NCBI RefSeq assembly: GCF_015668195.1
Contig: NZ_JADPFC010000004.1
Coordinates: forward strand, 202,581 to 266,580
Direction of reading: 5' to 3'
Source of the DNA: Romboutsia_C sp015668195
GTDB lineage: Bacteria; Bacillota; Clostridia; Peptostreptococcales; Peptostreptococcaceae
DNA: 64,000 nucleotides
Part shown: piece after piece, positions 52,163-62,020 of the stretch
How positions within the stretch are numbered: the stretch's first letter is position 1
How the letters are laid out: every line of letters begins with the position of its first letter
The notes under the pieces: generated by a model
What the model saw: only the letters and a program-made list of their open reading frames with translations
What the model was told of the DNA's origin: nothing
Databases searched by the model: none
Made by a program: the position numbers and the translations under genes

Positions 52163-53890
52163 TTATAAACGAGTATCCCAAGAATCACAGAATGCATCAA
52201 CTGAACTTACACCTTTAAATTCAGATTTACCCATTATCTTTTGTATTACTTGATGTATAGTATTTTCGTTATCTGTATATGCATTTATATATGTTGGTAC
52301 CATTGGTACATCTATTAAGTGGAATGGGTTATTTACAGATACACATACTGTAGGTAGTTCTGTAACATACCAAGGAATATCTGGACCCATTGGCATAGCC
52401 CATGTTATACGACGTACATTACTTTGAGAGAATCCTTGTACATTTACAAACAGCATTACTGCATCAAACTTATCAACAAAATCTTTTATTGGAGTCATAG
52501 CTAATAATTGCTTTCCATTTAAAGATGTATTTGGATCAAATACTTCTACCTCAAATCCTTGTGCTTCTAACTCATTTTTTACTTTATCTTGTAAGCTACC
52601 TGTTCCTGCCATTGATACTTTAGATGCAAACCCTGTTGAGTCTACAGTGTATAGCATTATTCTTTTGTGAGTTTCTGGCGTTATTGGTAGTTGATTTTTA
52701 GTGTTTTTAACTAAAGTTATAGCTTTATCTGCTACATCTTTTGCTACTTCTAAGTGTTTTTCACATCCTATAACAGATAAATTTTCTTTTGGTGGCATTA
52801 ATGTATTTGATTCTTTTTTCTTATGTAATTTTAACATAGCTTTAAATGCAAGTACACGAGTAACAGCTTCATCTAAACGCTCATGAGTTAATATTCCATT
52901 TTCAAGTCCTTTTTTCATAGCTTCAACATCTTCATCTTTATCTCTATAATAAAGTATCATATCACATCCTGATGCTATTGTTGTAGGTATCATATCTTCT
53001 CTTCTTATCATAGAAGTAAGCCCTACCATATGAGTTGCATCAGTAAGTATTAATCCGTTAAATCCTAATTGCTCACGAAGTAATCCTTGTAATAATTCAG
53101 GTGCTATAGTAGCTGGCATTATCTCGTTATCCTTTATGCCTGGCTTTAACTTTCTTGAGTATTCTGGAAGTCTTATATGTCCTATCATTACAGATTCAAC
53201 ACCTGCATCTATCATTCCCTTATATACTTTACCAAATTCATTATCCCACTCTTCACAACTCATCATATTATTAGTTGTAACTATGTGTTGATCACGCTCA
53301 TCTAATCCATCTCCTGGGAAATGTTTCATACAACAAGCAAGACCTGCATCATTTGCACCTCTTAAATATTCTTTTGACATTTCAAGTACAACATCTGCAT
53401 CACTTGAGAAACAACGGCTAGATACAACACAGTTTCTCCAGTTTTTATTTATATCAACTATAGGTGCATAAGTCCAGTTACATCCTATAGCAGCAGCTTC
53501 CTTACATCCATAATATCCTAATTTGTATGCATTTTCTTTATCTTGTGTAGCCCCTATTGTTACATGGTATCCTATATGTGTTCCACCACCAATACCACCA
53601 TCTCCTCCAGCTTCTATATTAGCTGCTATAAGTGCTGGTATTTTACTAGTATTTTGTATAGTCATATTTTGTTCATATAACTTATCTGCTGGCATATTAG
53701 AATATCTAAATCCTCCCATGCCATATTTATTAATACGTTCTTTTATCTCTTCTTCATTGTTATTCCAAAGCATATCTACAAATACTTGTCCTATCTTTTC
53801 ATCTAAAGACAATCCCGCTAATGTATCTTCTACCCACTTGATATCCTCATCTTCTAAGTAAAATGGTTTTGCTTTTAAATCTATTTTCAT
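52163..53890 (-). CDS. Glycoside hydrolase family 3 protein
   Basis: The 575-residue product has a GH3 N-terminal barrel (about 25-350). MKHFPGDGLDERDQH is the NagZ-type loop whose Asp-x-His supplies the acid/base, and LILTDATHMVGL probably holds the nucleophile Asp. A smaller C-terminal alpha/beta domain follows (ITLVKNTKNQLPI, LFVNVQGFSQSN). The NagZ-like loop suggests a beta-N-acetylhexosaminidase or phosphorylase acting on GlcNAc-type or related glycosides. No signal peptide is seen, so it works inside the cell. It lies 78 bp behind the GH2 gene, with a terminator between them, in a locus for glycoside and uronate use. Confidence 0.88.
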   Translation of the reverse strand: MKIDLKAKPFYLEDEDIKWVEDTLAGLSLDEKIGQVFVDMLWNNNEEEIKERINKYGMGGFRYSNMPADKLYEQNMTIQNTSKIPALIAANIEAGGDGGIGGGTHIGYHVTIGATQDKENAYKLGYYGCKEAAAIGCNWTYAPIVDINKNWRNCVVSSRCFSSDADVVLEMSKEYLRGANDAGLACCMKHFPGDGLDERDQHIVTTNNMMSCEEWDNEFGKVYKGMIDAGVESVMIGHIRLPEYSRKLKPGIKDNEIMPATIAPELLQGLLREQLGFNGLILTDATHMVGLTSMIRREDMIPTTIASGCDMILYYRDKDEDVEAMKKGLENGILTHERLDEAVTRVLAFKAMLKLHKKKESNTLMPPKENLSVIGCEKHLEVAKDVADKAITLVKNTKNQLPITPETHKRIMLYTVDSTGFASKVSMAGTGSLQDKVKNELEAQGFEVEVFDPNTSLNGKQLLAMTPIKDFVDKFDAVMLFVNVQGFSQSNVRRITWAMPMGPDIPWYVTELPTVCVSVNNPFHLIDVPMVPTYINAYTDNENTIHQVIQKIMGKSEFKGVSSVDAFCDSWDTRL

Positions 53891-53930
53891 TTTAATCCCC
53901 CTTTTGATAAATGTCCTTTTAGATTTATAA

Positions 53931-53963
53931 TAATAAGGTATATAAAATTTATATACCTTATTT
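53931..53963 (-). terminator. Terminator between the GH2 and GH3 genes
   Basis: The stem TAAGGTATATAAA and its complement, with outer A-T pairs, lies just behind the GH2 stop. Confidence 0.65.
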
Positions 53964-53968
53964 AATTA

Positions 53969-56272
53969 CTATTTTTTGATATTAACTAATTCTGAATTTA
54001 ATACGTATATAAATTTATCACTTATCTGGCCACCTGCTAATTCTGCTAATTGATCAATTGTCATACCTTCTAACATACCTACAGTTGGGCCCTCTAGCAT
54101 TTGTCCAAAATATTTTTCAATTATAGATTTAGTTTCTTCATTAGCCATTAATTCTTTAAATTTACATTTTGTTGAATATACATCATCTGTAATATTAAGT
54201 TCTTTAATTTCAACATCATCAAACTTGTTTTTATCGTCATTAAACCAATTTGTAACTACTCCACCTTTATCTTCTGGACAGTCATAAATAGAATTTCTTT
54301 CATCTACTTTATTAAATATAGCAAAATCTGTGTAAACCTTACCTTCACTCTCTGCCACTACTTTTACTTCATTTTGTCCATCTACTAACTCTATATTTTC
54401 AAAGTTAAACGTATAATTTCCACTTAATGTAGCTACTTCTTTATCGTTTACAAATAAAGTTAATTCATTTAAGTTAGAGTATACTTTAACATTTATAAAT
54501 TTATTTTCTCTATCAATATATCTTTTACTATTTATATGAATAAATTTTTCATCTGACCAAAGTGATTTATACATATAAAATGCGTCTTTTTTAACTTTTC
54601 TATCAAATGTTATTAAACCTTTATTATTTCTTCCTTTAACTCCACCTTCATCTCTAAAATCAGAACCAAAGTCAAAGAAGTTCCATACGTATGTACCCCA
54701 TACAAATTTTCTTTCATTAAATATCTTCATTACTTTTTCATGATATAGTGCATGATACTCTTCTGTATAATCCTTTACTTGTGGATTATCTGTATGATAT
54801 TTAATTATTCCTTCTGCACCATATTCTGATATACCTATACAAGTATCTGGATTTACCTTATTAAAATCATCTAACCATGGAGCAAATTCTTCAACCTCAC
54901 CTTGATACCATCCATAATATTTGTTATAAGCCATTATGTCTGTATAATTATGAAACTCATCTTCATTTTCAACCATCATAACTTGTGCTTGAGTAGTTAA
55001 ACGAGTACTATCTTCTTTTTTAGCTAATTGGTGAAGTTCTTTAACTAAAGTTCTAAGTTCGTCAGTTATACCACCTATTTGTATTTCATTTTGTACTCCC
55101 CACATAACTATACTTGAATGGTTATAGTTTTGACGTATTAATTCAACTAATTGACTCTTAGCATTTTCGCCTTTTAAATCAGTCTTTGACATAACTGATA
55201 TAAATGGTATTTCTGCCCATATTATCATACCCTCTCTATCACATAAATCATAGAAATATTGATCGTGTTGATAATGAGCCAAACGTATTGAATTAGCACC
55301 TACTTCTTTTATAAGTTTCATGTCTTCTTCATGATCTTTTTTGCTTATTGCCCAACCTTTACCTTTTCTATCTTGATGTCTAGAAACACCATTTAACTTC
55401 ATATGTTCTCCATTTAAGAAGAATCCTTCTTTAGCATCAAATCTATAGTATCTAAACCCTGTTGGTATTATTAATTCATCTAACACATCATTATCTTTCA
55501 TTATGTATGCTTTTACATTATATAAATATGGATTTTTTACACCATGCCATAGTATAGGATTTTCTATATTTATTGGTAGCGATATTTCCATAGATTCATT
55601 TGGATTTAATAATATATCTTTTGCATTGTATTTTACAACATTTCCTTCTTTATCTAATACATCTATCCATAATTTTATAGCTTCTTCTTTTTCACAATCA
55701 TTTTTTATTATTGATTTTACAGTTATACTTGCACTTTCTTTAGTTATATTATCTTGAGATACATATACTCCTAAAGAACCTTCGTTCATTAATTCAAAAT
55801 GAGTTTTTTCTGTAACAACTAGATTAACATCTCTGTATATACCACCATAGAATGTAAAATCTGCCCATATAGGATATACATCATCAACTATAGAGTTATC
55901 TACTTTAATTGCTATTGTATTGACTTTTCCATACTCTAATACATCACTTATATCAAATCTAAAAGTAGAATATCCTCCTTTATGCTCTCCTAAATGTTTT
56001 TCATTTAAGTATACATTTGTTATACTATTTGATCCATTTAATTCTATATATATTTTCTTATTTTCATATTCTTTATTTATAAATATTTCTTTTCTATACC
56101 AGCAAGCGCCCTTATAAAAATCATTGCCGCCGTCTATTCCATCTATAGCATTCCAAGTATGGGGAATGCTTATGTTTTCCCAAGTGCTTAAATTAATGTC
56201 TTTTGTATAGGCTTCTTTAATATCTTCTTTTACAAATTTCCAATTATCATTGATGTTAATAATTTTTCTCAT
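53969..56272 (-). CDS. Glycoside hydrolase family 2 (beta-galactosidase/beta-glucuronidase type)
   Basis: The 767-residue product has the GH2 plan: a sugar-binding jelly roll (about 10-170), an immunoglobulin-like domain, then a TIM barrel with acid/base Glu in MWGVQNEIQIG and nucleophile Glu in CIGISEYGAEG. It then has a C-terminal beta domain and an extra tail with MLEGMTIDQLAELAGG. RNNKGLITFDRK contains an N-x-K that resembles the glucuronidase motif but also occurs as RNDKG in many beta-galactosidases, so specificity is open. The uronate genes uxaC and uxuA in the same locus favour glucuronides. There is no signal peptide; it starts after AAGGGGAGAAATT. Confidence 0.88.
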   Translation of the reverse strand: MRKIININDNWKFVKEDIKEAYTKDINLSTWENISIPHTWNAIDGIDGGNDFYKGACWYRKEIFINKEYENKKIYIELNGSNSITNVYLNEKHLGEHKGGYSTFRFDISDVLEYGKVNTIAIKVDNSIVDDVYPIWADFTFYGGIYRDVNLVVTEKTHFELMNEGSLGVYVSQDNITKESASITVKSIIKNDCEKEEAIKLWIDVLDKEGNVVKYNAKDILLNPNESMEISLPINIENPILWHGVKNPYLYNVKAYIMKDNDVLDELIIPTGFRYYRFDAKEGFFLNGEHMKLNGVSRHQDRKGKGWAISKKDHEEDMKLIKEVGANSIRLAHYQHDQYFYDLCDREGMIIWAEIPFISVMSKTDLKGENAKSQLVELIRQNYNHSSIVMWGVQNEIQIGGITDELRTLVKELHQLAKKEDSTRLTTQAQVMMVENEDEFHNYTDIMAYNKYYGWYQGEVEEFAPWLDDFNKVNPDTCIGISEYGAEGIIKYHTDNPQVKDYTEEYHALYHEKVMKIFNERKFVWGTYVWNFFDFGSDFRDEGGVKGRNNKGLITFDRKVKKDAFYMYKSLWSDEKFIHINSKRYIDRENKFINVKVYSNLNELTLFVNDKEVATLSGNYTFNFENIELVDGQNEVKVVAESEGKVYTDFAIFNKVDERNSIYDCPEDKGGVVTNWFNDDKNKFDDVEIKELNITDDVYSTKCKFKELMANEETKSIIEKYFGQMLEGPTVGMLEGMTIDQLAELAGGQISDKFIYVLNSELVNIKK

Positions 56273-56300
56273 AATTTCTCCCCTTTGTAAAACATTTTCC

Positions 56301-56359
56301 TAAATTTAATACTAGTATACCACAAATTCCAGTTTATTGGTATACTAGTATTAAATTTA
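56301..56359. promoter_or_regulatory. 22-bp inverted repeat upstream of the GH2 gene, probable operator
   Basis: Arms at 56301-56322 and 56338-56359 are perfect complements, separated by 15 bases. Each arm contains the self-complementary ATACTAGTAT next to a TGGTATAC-type half-site, so the element offers two operator-like cores, in a style used by GntR/HutC-type regulators. It lies 29 bp before the GH2 start codon. It could also fold in the mRNA. Confidence 0.55.
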
Positions 56360-56432
56360 TTTTACAAGTCAACTTAACGACTTTTCAAAAGCTATTATTA
56401 AACCTTCTTTTTTATTAATAAATAAAATTACA

Positions 56433-56464
56433 AAGAATCTCATATATTGCTACATGAGATTCTT
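56433..56464 (-). terminator. Terminator behind the GPH transporter gene
   Basis: The stem AAGAATCTCAT/ATGAGATTCTT is followed on the minus strand by a T-rich stretch. It separates the upstream uronate genes from the GH2 gene. Confidence 0.6.
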
Positions 56465-56531
56465 ATGATTAAAATACTTTACTTTAAACTTAAATTAATA
56501 TGTTTACAAAACACTCAAATAAAATTTAACT

Positions 56532-57983
56532 TTAAGCACCTTGTTTTTCTTTTATACTATTTAATCCACTTTGAACCTCAACCATTTTAGCTGCATCTAG
56601 TGGGTAGAATTTCATAGCTATTATAGATGCTATATGTCCAAATATTGGTACTATATACATACAAGTCATTATTAACCAGAAAAACTTAGTATCTGCTGGA
56701 GTATTTGGAACTATTACTGCATTTGCCATACCGATCATAGCAAGTCCTATACCAAGTAATGTTGAACTAAATGATGATATTAGCTTATCTATAAACGAGA
56801 ATAATGTACCCATCATACCTGGAACAAATTTTCCTGTTCTATATGTTTCATAGTCTGCACAATCTGCTATCATTGGTATAACTATATTTCCTGATATTCC
56901 TGCAAATGCACCTTGAAGTATTGTTATAGATAAGAATAATATAGTATTTAAATTTATATTAGTCATAGATACATTATCAAATGGTTGTATTATAATCATT
57001 GCAAATAACATTGCCATACTTAACCAAGTCCCTGCAACAAAAGCTTTCTTTTGTCCAAGTTTTGATGCATATCTAACTCCAATTATTGTTATAATTATTG
57101 TTACTGGAGTTGTTATAATAGTCATCTCACCTTGTAAACTAATATTCATTAATACGTTACCAAATAAATACATCTTAGTTGCATTAGCAAGGGTACTTGC
57201 TAACTTATCAGTTGAAGCTGCTATAACTAGCATTTGTATAGCTCTATTTGATTTTATTATTGGCCAGTAATCTTTAAACTTAACTTGATTTGATGCATTT
57301 TTAACTCCGTAGAATTCTTTTTTATCTCTCCCTGATATACCTATAATTGCAAGTATTGTCATTACAAATGAAGTTGCTCCAAATAATATTGCTGCCATTT
57401 TCCACATTTCAGGATTTAATAAACCATTATCATATCCATCAGCAAACATTGGAGGTAATATAGAAGTTATTACTAATGCTGATACTGAAAATAATATAGC
57501 GTTATATATTGAATCAAATATTGTAAATAATGGTCTTTGCTTAGGGTCATTAGTTAATGAAGCTTGTGCTGCTTTTGTACAAGCTGTTTGGAATGTATAT
57601 CCTATTATATATATTACATATATTCCTAAAAGTACTGGAAATCTCATTGGTTTACTAAGATTTGGTACTACCCCAAATATTAAGTAAACAGTTACTAATA
57701 ATATAATATTTCCAATTAGCATAAATGGTCTATATTTACCAAACTTAGTTTCAGTCTTGTCAATCATATATCCTATTATTGGATCTGTTATACCGTCAAA
57801 TATTCTCATAGATGTTATAACTATACCTATAGTTACTGCAGCTATACCTAATATATTTTGACTAAATATTGCCAAGTAAGTCATTATAGACATTATTACA
57901 TTTGTAGCAGTATTATTTAAAGCGAAAAGTCCTATTTGCCATAATTTAGCGCTATTGTATTGTTGTGTTGATACGTTAGACAT
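56532..57983 (-). CDS. GPH-family sugar/glycoside:cation symporter
   Basis: The 483-residue product has about twelve helices and the MelB-type signature DGITDPIIGYMIDKTETKFG followed by KYRPFMLIG, with the Asp pair used for cation coupling. The family brings in melibiose, glucuronides (UidB), xylosides and similar compounds. Placed between the isomerase gene and the GH2/GH3 genes, it is the likely importer for the intact glycoside cleaved inside the cell. It starts after GAGGGGAATAATAG. Confidence 0.9.
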   Translation of the reverse strand: MSNVSTQQYNSAKLWQIGLFALNNTATNVIMSIMTYLAIFSQNILGIAAVTIGIVITSMRIFDGITDPIIGYMIDKTETKFGKYRPFMLIGNIILLVTVYLIFGVVPNLSKPMRFPVLLGIYVIYIIGYTFQTACTKAAQASLTNDPKQRPLFTIFDSIYNAILFSVSALVITSILPPMFADGYDNGLLNPEMWKMAAILFGATSFVMTILAIIGISGRDKKEFYGVKNASNQVKFKDYWPIIKSNRAIQMLVIAASTDKLASTLANATKMYLFGNVLMNISLQGEMTIITTPVTIIITIIGVRYASKLGQKKAFVAGTWLSMAMLFAMIIIQPFDNVSMTNINLNTILFLSITILQGAFAGISGNIVIPMIADCADYETYRTGKFVPGMMGTLFSFIDKLISSFSSTLLGIGLAMIGMANAVIVPNTPADTKFFWLIMTCMYIVPIFGHIASIIAMKFYPLDAAKMVEVQSGLNSIKEKQGA

Positions 57984-58050
57984 CTATTATTCCCCTCTCG
58001 ATTATCAATTCTTTGAAATTGTTTTCCCAATTTGTAAAAAAAATTACTAA

Positions 58051-58908
58051 CTAAAATCTATCTTCGTATCCTAATGCTCTTAAATTTCTTGCACTTATTT
58101 CTAAGCTTTCAAATGGATCTTTTCCATATGTATCATCTTGTTCTATAAATATATGCTCAACCCCTGTTTCTCCAGCTAAATCTATTATAGCTTTCATATC
58201 TAAGTTTCCTTCGCCTATTTCAGCAAATTGAACCATTAATGCCATGTTTGTCATTATTTGTTCCATTCCACCTGACATGTCTATAGTTTGAGCTATTCTA
58301 TAATCTTTTATATGTATTATTTTTATTCTTCCTTCTAGTTTCTTTATCCACTCTAGTGGATTTACTCCTCCCCTTTGTAACCAGTGGACATCAAGTTCAA
58401 ATCCTAAATATTTAGGATCACTTTCTTTAGCCATTATATCCATTATGTACTCACCATCATATTTAGCAAATTCAACATGATGATTATGATAGTATAATTC
58501 TAATCCTTCTTCTTTTAATCTTTTACCCATTTCATTTAATTCTTTAGTATACTCAACTATCTTTTCCTTTGAACCTAAACAATCAAATGATATCATACCT
58601 ATTCTTATATACTTACAATTTAGTGCTTTAGTATCTGCAACTATTTTGTCAAAATCATCTCTTAAATTTTCCATTTTCATAGTTGGCATTAAAGGCTTTA
58701 TAGATGCACTTGTTGCGCATACTTTCATATCTAACTCATCTAAACATTTTTTTATTTCAGATACATTTTCTTCAGTCATAGGTATTTGAGATAATTCTAC
58801 TGTTGAAAATCCTATTTCTTTAACTTTTTTGAAAGTTTCAGTTATACCTATTTCTCCTACTTTTCCTCTAAGCATCATCATTTGAACGCCTATTGTTGGT
58901 TTTGTCAT
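58051..58908 (-). CDS. Sugar phosphate isomerase/epimerase-family TIM-barrel protein
   Basis: About 285 residues are predicted from the ATG at 58908, seven bases behind GGGGGT; five further codons upstream also start with ATG. The AP-endonuclease-2-like barrel is clear: FSTVELSQIP, LYYHNHHVEFAKYDG, LGFELDVHWLQRGGVNP, IIHIKDY and GEGNLDMKAII, ending HIFIEQDD, with the Glu, Asp, His and Glu metal ligands in place. Members isomerise ketoses, dehydrate inosose or cleave 3-keto-glycosides. The gene follows the Gfo/Idh dehydrogenase after five bases. Confidence 0.88.
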   Translation of the reverse strand: MTKPTIGVQMMMLRGKVGEIGITETFKKVKEIGFSTVELSQIPMTEENVSEIKKCLDELDMKVCATSASIKPLMPTMKMENLRDDFDKIVADTKALNCKYIRIGMISFDCLGSKEKIVEYTKELNEMGKRLKEEGLELYYHNHHVEFAKYDGEYIMDIMAKESDPKYLGFELDVHWLQRGGVNPLEWIKKLEGRIKIIHIKDYRIAQTIDMSGGMEQIMTNMALMVQFAEIGEGNLDMKAIIDLAGETGVEHIFIEQDDTYGKDPFESLEISARNLRALGYEDRF

Positions 58909-58913
58909 AATAT

Positions 58914-59912
58914 TTACCCCCATAATATTTGTTTATTATCCTTAGATGAAGTTCTTATACTATCTATAATTTTTATAGAAGGTATGGCGTCATTTATAGT
59001 TATATAATCTTTAGTGTTATTTATTAAGCAATTATAATAATCATTTATAATTTCTTTATGACTAGCTCCATAATAATGCTTACTTCCACTAAGTTTATCA
59101 TCTTCTACTATTAAAACTTTTTCTCCATCCACTGATTTATATAATTTACTATCTTTTATAGTAAATTTACCCTTTTCAAGTATTACCTGTATCTCAACAC
59201 TAGAGCTATCACTATATGCTATTGTTGCAAAGAATAACCCTTTAGCCCCATTTGAGAAATTTATACTAGCACTAGCTGTATCTTCAACTTCTATATTATA
59301 ATCTAATAAGTTACTAACCTGACCTTTTATAGAATCTATTTTACCACCTAATAATTGCATTAAATCTAATGTATGTATAGACTGATTTATCATAACTCCA
59401 CCACCAGCTAACTTCATACTACCTCTCCATGGTTTTATGTCATAATACTCTGTTGGTCTACTCCAAGTAACTATCCCCTTTATACCGATTACTTTTCCAT
59501 ATTCTTTAGAATTTACTATATCTAATAAGTGCTTTGTTGTTTTGTTGTATCTATTTTGTAGACATATACAAATATTAGAATCTGTATTGTCATGTAATTT
59601 TTTAAATTTATTAGCTTCTTCAACGTTTAAACAAAGTGGTTTTTCTAGGAGTATGTTAACTCCTAGATTAGCCACTTCTTTAGTTACAGGATAGTGAAGG
59701 TAGTGTGGTAAACATATATGAACACAATCTAAGTTTTCATTTTTTATCATCTCATTATAGTCTGTATAGAATTTAGCATCTTTTACTAAATCTTTTTTAT
59801 TTTCATCTATATCACATACTGCAACTAGCTTTGCATTTTCGTTTGATTTAATTGCATGAAGATGAACCATAGAAACATCTCCTAGACCTATAACTCCTAT
59901 TCTTAGTGCCAT
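58914..59912 (-). CDS. Gfo/Idh/MocA-family NAD(P)-dependent dehydrogenase
   Basis: The 332-residue product has the Rossmann start RIGVIGLGDVSMVHLHAI and LLEKPLCLNVEEANKF, the EKP motif with catalytic Lys. WRGSMKLAGGGVMINQSIHTLDLM, given here by its parts WRGSMKLAGG and NQSIHTLDL, is the substrate-domain signature with the active His. These enzymes oxidise hydroxyls of sugars, inositols or glycosides. It is tightly packed between the fused isomerase-dehydrogenase gene and a second isomerase gene, so the three products probably work in sequence. Confidence 0.9.
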   Translation of the reverse strand: MALRIGVIGLGDVSMVHLHAIKSNENAKLVAVCDIDENKKDLVKDAKFYTDYNEMIKNENLDCVHICLPHYLHYPVTKEVANLGVNILLEKPLCLNVEEANKFKKLHDNTDSNICICLQNRYNKTTKHLLDIVNSKEYGKVIGIKGIVTWSRPTEYYDIKPWRGSMKLAGGGVMINQSIHTLDLMQLLGGKIDSIKGQVSNLLDYNIEVEDTASASINFSNGAKGLFFATIAYSDSSSVEIQVILEKGKFTIKDSKLYKSVDGEKVLIVEDDKLSGSKHYYGASHKEIINDYYNCLINNTKDYITINDAIPSIKIIDSIRTSSKDNKQILWG

Positions 59913-59941
59913 ATATTTCCCCTTATTTTTCCTATTTTTAT

Positions 59942-61999
59942 TTATGCATTAGCTTTTTCAGCTTCTATTCTCTTATTTAATTCTTCTAAGTATAAATCTT
60001 CATCAAATGGTAATTCTATATCTTTTCCTGTCCAGCTTGATAAGTGCATTGCATTTGATAATATAACTCCATTTATACCATCTGTTCCTGGTGCTAATAA
60101 TTTTTTACCTTCTAATATAGCTTCAGTGAAGTTTATCATAACATTTATATGTTGGATTCCCCATTGATCTGGTATTTCAAATTCTTCAACTTCGAATAAG
60201 TCTCCCATACCTTCTCCTCTGAAAAGATTTGCAACATCAGCAAAAGTTAATCTCTTGTTTAATTCATTTTCGCTTTCTTTCATTCTCTTAACTGTTACTT
60301 TCTTACTTCCTTCAACTACTATCTTACCTTTATCCCCGTGTATTTCAAATCTATCAGTTCCTAATATGTCATGTGTACAAGTTATAAATGTTCCAGTAGC
60401 TCCGTTTTCGTATTCAACAAAAGCAGTTACGTCATCTTCAACAGCTATATTTCTGTGAGAACCAAATTGTAAGTTAGCTCTTACTTTAGTTGGCATTCCA
60501 CATATCCATTGCCATAAGTCTAATTGGTGAGGTGCTTGGTTAGCTAATACTCCTCCACCTTCTTTAGACCAAGTAGCTCTCCAGTCACTCATATCATAGT
60601 ATGCTTGTGGTCTCCACCAAGTAGTTATTATCCAGTTAGTTCTTCTTATTTCCCCTATTTCACCGTTATCTACTATTTCTTTTATTCTTTGATATAATGG
60701 GTTTGTTCTTTGATTAAACATCATACCAAATACTAAGTGTGGCTTAGACTCTGCTAATTCATTCATTTCTCTTATTTTCTTAGTGAAAACTCCTGCTGGC
60801 TTTTCAACTAATGTATGTAAATCTCTATTTAATGCTTCTATAGCTATTACTGGATGATCATAGTGTGGTGTAGCTATTAATACAGCATCTATTTCTTTAC
60901 TATCTAACATGTCTATGTAGTTATCAAAGAATTTTACATCTTTAGGTAACTTTTCATTAGCCCATTCCTTTTTAGCTGGGTTTATATCACAAACTGCTGC
61001 TAACTTAGCTCCTGCTACTTTTCCTTCTGCCAACCAACTAGCATGAGATCCACCCATTTGACCTATTCCAACTATCCCAAATCTTACTTGTTTCATATCG
61101 TCCCCTCCAAATTTGTTTAATCTAAACTCAATTTTTCCTAATATGTTTACTAAAGATTTATATTGAAGTGCATAAGCACTCTTTCCGTCTAGCCCTTTGT
61201 CCTCTTTTATTATTTCATTAACATCTTCTAATTCTAAGTCTTTTAATGAATCAAATATAACTAAATGTGGCTCCATAGTTATAAAGCCTTTATATCCATT
61301 TTGTATAGCATCTGTTAGTATTTCTTCTATCTTACCTTCACCAGTTCCGCATACTACATTTTGATTATCACGTCTATTTGCATCTTTTATGTGGTAATAT
61401 ACTATATATTCTTTTAATAATTCATAGCATTCTTTAGTGTTTTCCATACACTGAACAAAGTTTGCAAAGTCAAATATAGCTTTAAAGTTATCTGAATTTA
61501 CACTTTTTAATATATCTAAGCATCTAGAAGATATATCTCCGTATATGTCTTTTTCATTTTCATGAAGTAGTATTATATTATGCTTTTTAGCTATTTCTGT
61601 AAATATACTTAATTTTTTTATAACTTCATCTCTATAATCATCAGGATTTTTACCTTTTGGAATATAGAAACTAAACATTCTTATATACTTACACTCTAGT
61701 ATACTTGCCATTTTGCATAATTTTTCTAATAAATCTACTTGCTTATTAAAACCTTCTTCATCATCTATAAATACTTTTCCTATAGGTGATCCTATAGAAG
61801 ATACTTTTACTTTATATTCTTCTAATTTTGGCTTTATATAAGACTTAAGTTCATCTATACTATATTCACTAAAATTTTTTTCATTTACCCCTCTTATTGA
61901 TATATACTCCATACCAAGTTCTGTTACTGTTTGAAGTTGTGTATCAAAATCACTGCTTATTTCATCTGAAAATCCCGATATCTTTATATTTTCTAACAT
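59942..61999 (-). CDS. Fusion of a TIM-barrel sugar isomerase and a Gfo/Idh dehydrogenase
   Basis: One 685-codon frame encodes two complete enzymes. Residues 1-280 form an isomerase/epimerase barrel (YISIRGVNEKNFSEYS, IILLHENEKDIYGD, AIFDFANFVQC, YHIKDAN, GEGKIEEIL). Residues 302-685 form a Gfo/Idh dehydrogenase (MKQVRFGIVGIGQMGGSHAS, LVEKPAGVF, WRATWSKEGGGVLANQ, HQLDLW). The join (RLNKFGGDDM) is encoded by GGAGGGGACGATATG: a strong RBS in front of an in-frame ATG at 61096. Two genes thus seem to have merged by loss of a stop, and a free dehydrogenase may still be made. Oxidation plus isomerisation or elimination of one sugar is the implied chemistry. Confidence 0.85.
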   Translation of the reverse strand: MLENIKISGFSDEISSDFDTQLQTVTELGMEYISIRGVNEKNFSEYSIDELKSYIKPKLEEYKVKVSSIGSPIGKVFIDDEEGFNKQVDLLEKLCKMASILECKYIRMFSFYIPKGKNPDDYRDEVIKKLSIFTEIAKKHNIILLHENEKDIYGDISSRCLDILKSVNSDNFKAIFDFANFVQCMENTKECYELLKEYIVYYHIKDANRRDNQNVVCGTGEGKIEEILTDAIQNGYKGFITMEPHLVIFDSLKDLELEDVNEIIKEDKGLDGKSAYALQYKSLVNILGKIEFRLNKFGGDDMKQVRFGIVGIGQMGGSHASWLAEGKVAGAKLAAVCDINPAKKEWANEKLPKDVKFFDNYIDMLDSKEIDAVLIATPHYDHPVIAIEALNRDLHTLVEKPAGVFTKKIREMNELAESKPHLVFGMMFNQRTNPLYQRIKEIVDNGEIGEIRRTNWIITTWWRPQAYYDMSDWRATWSKEGGGVLANQAPHQLDLWQWICGMPTKVRANLQFGSHRNIAVEDDVTAFVEYENGATGTFITCTHDILGTDRFEIHGDKGKIVVEGSKKVTVKRMKESENELNKRLTFADVANLFRGEGMGDLFEVEEFEIPDQWGIQHINVMINFTEAILEGKKLLAPGTDGINGVILSNAMHLSSWTGKDIELPFDEDLYLEELNKRIEAEKANA

Positions 62000-62020
62000 A
62001 TGCTCCCCCTATAAAATGTT

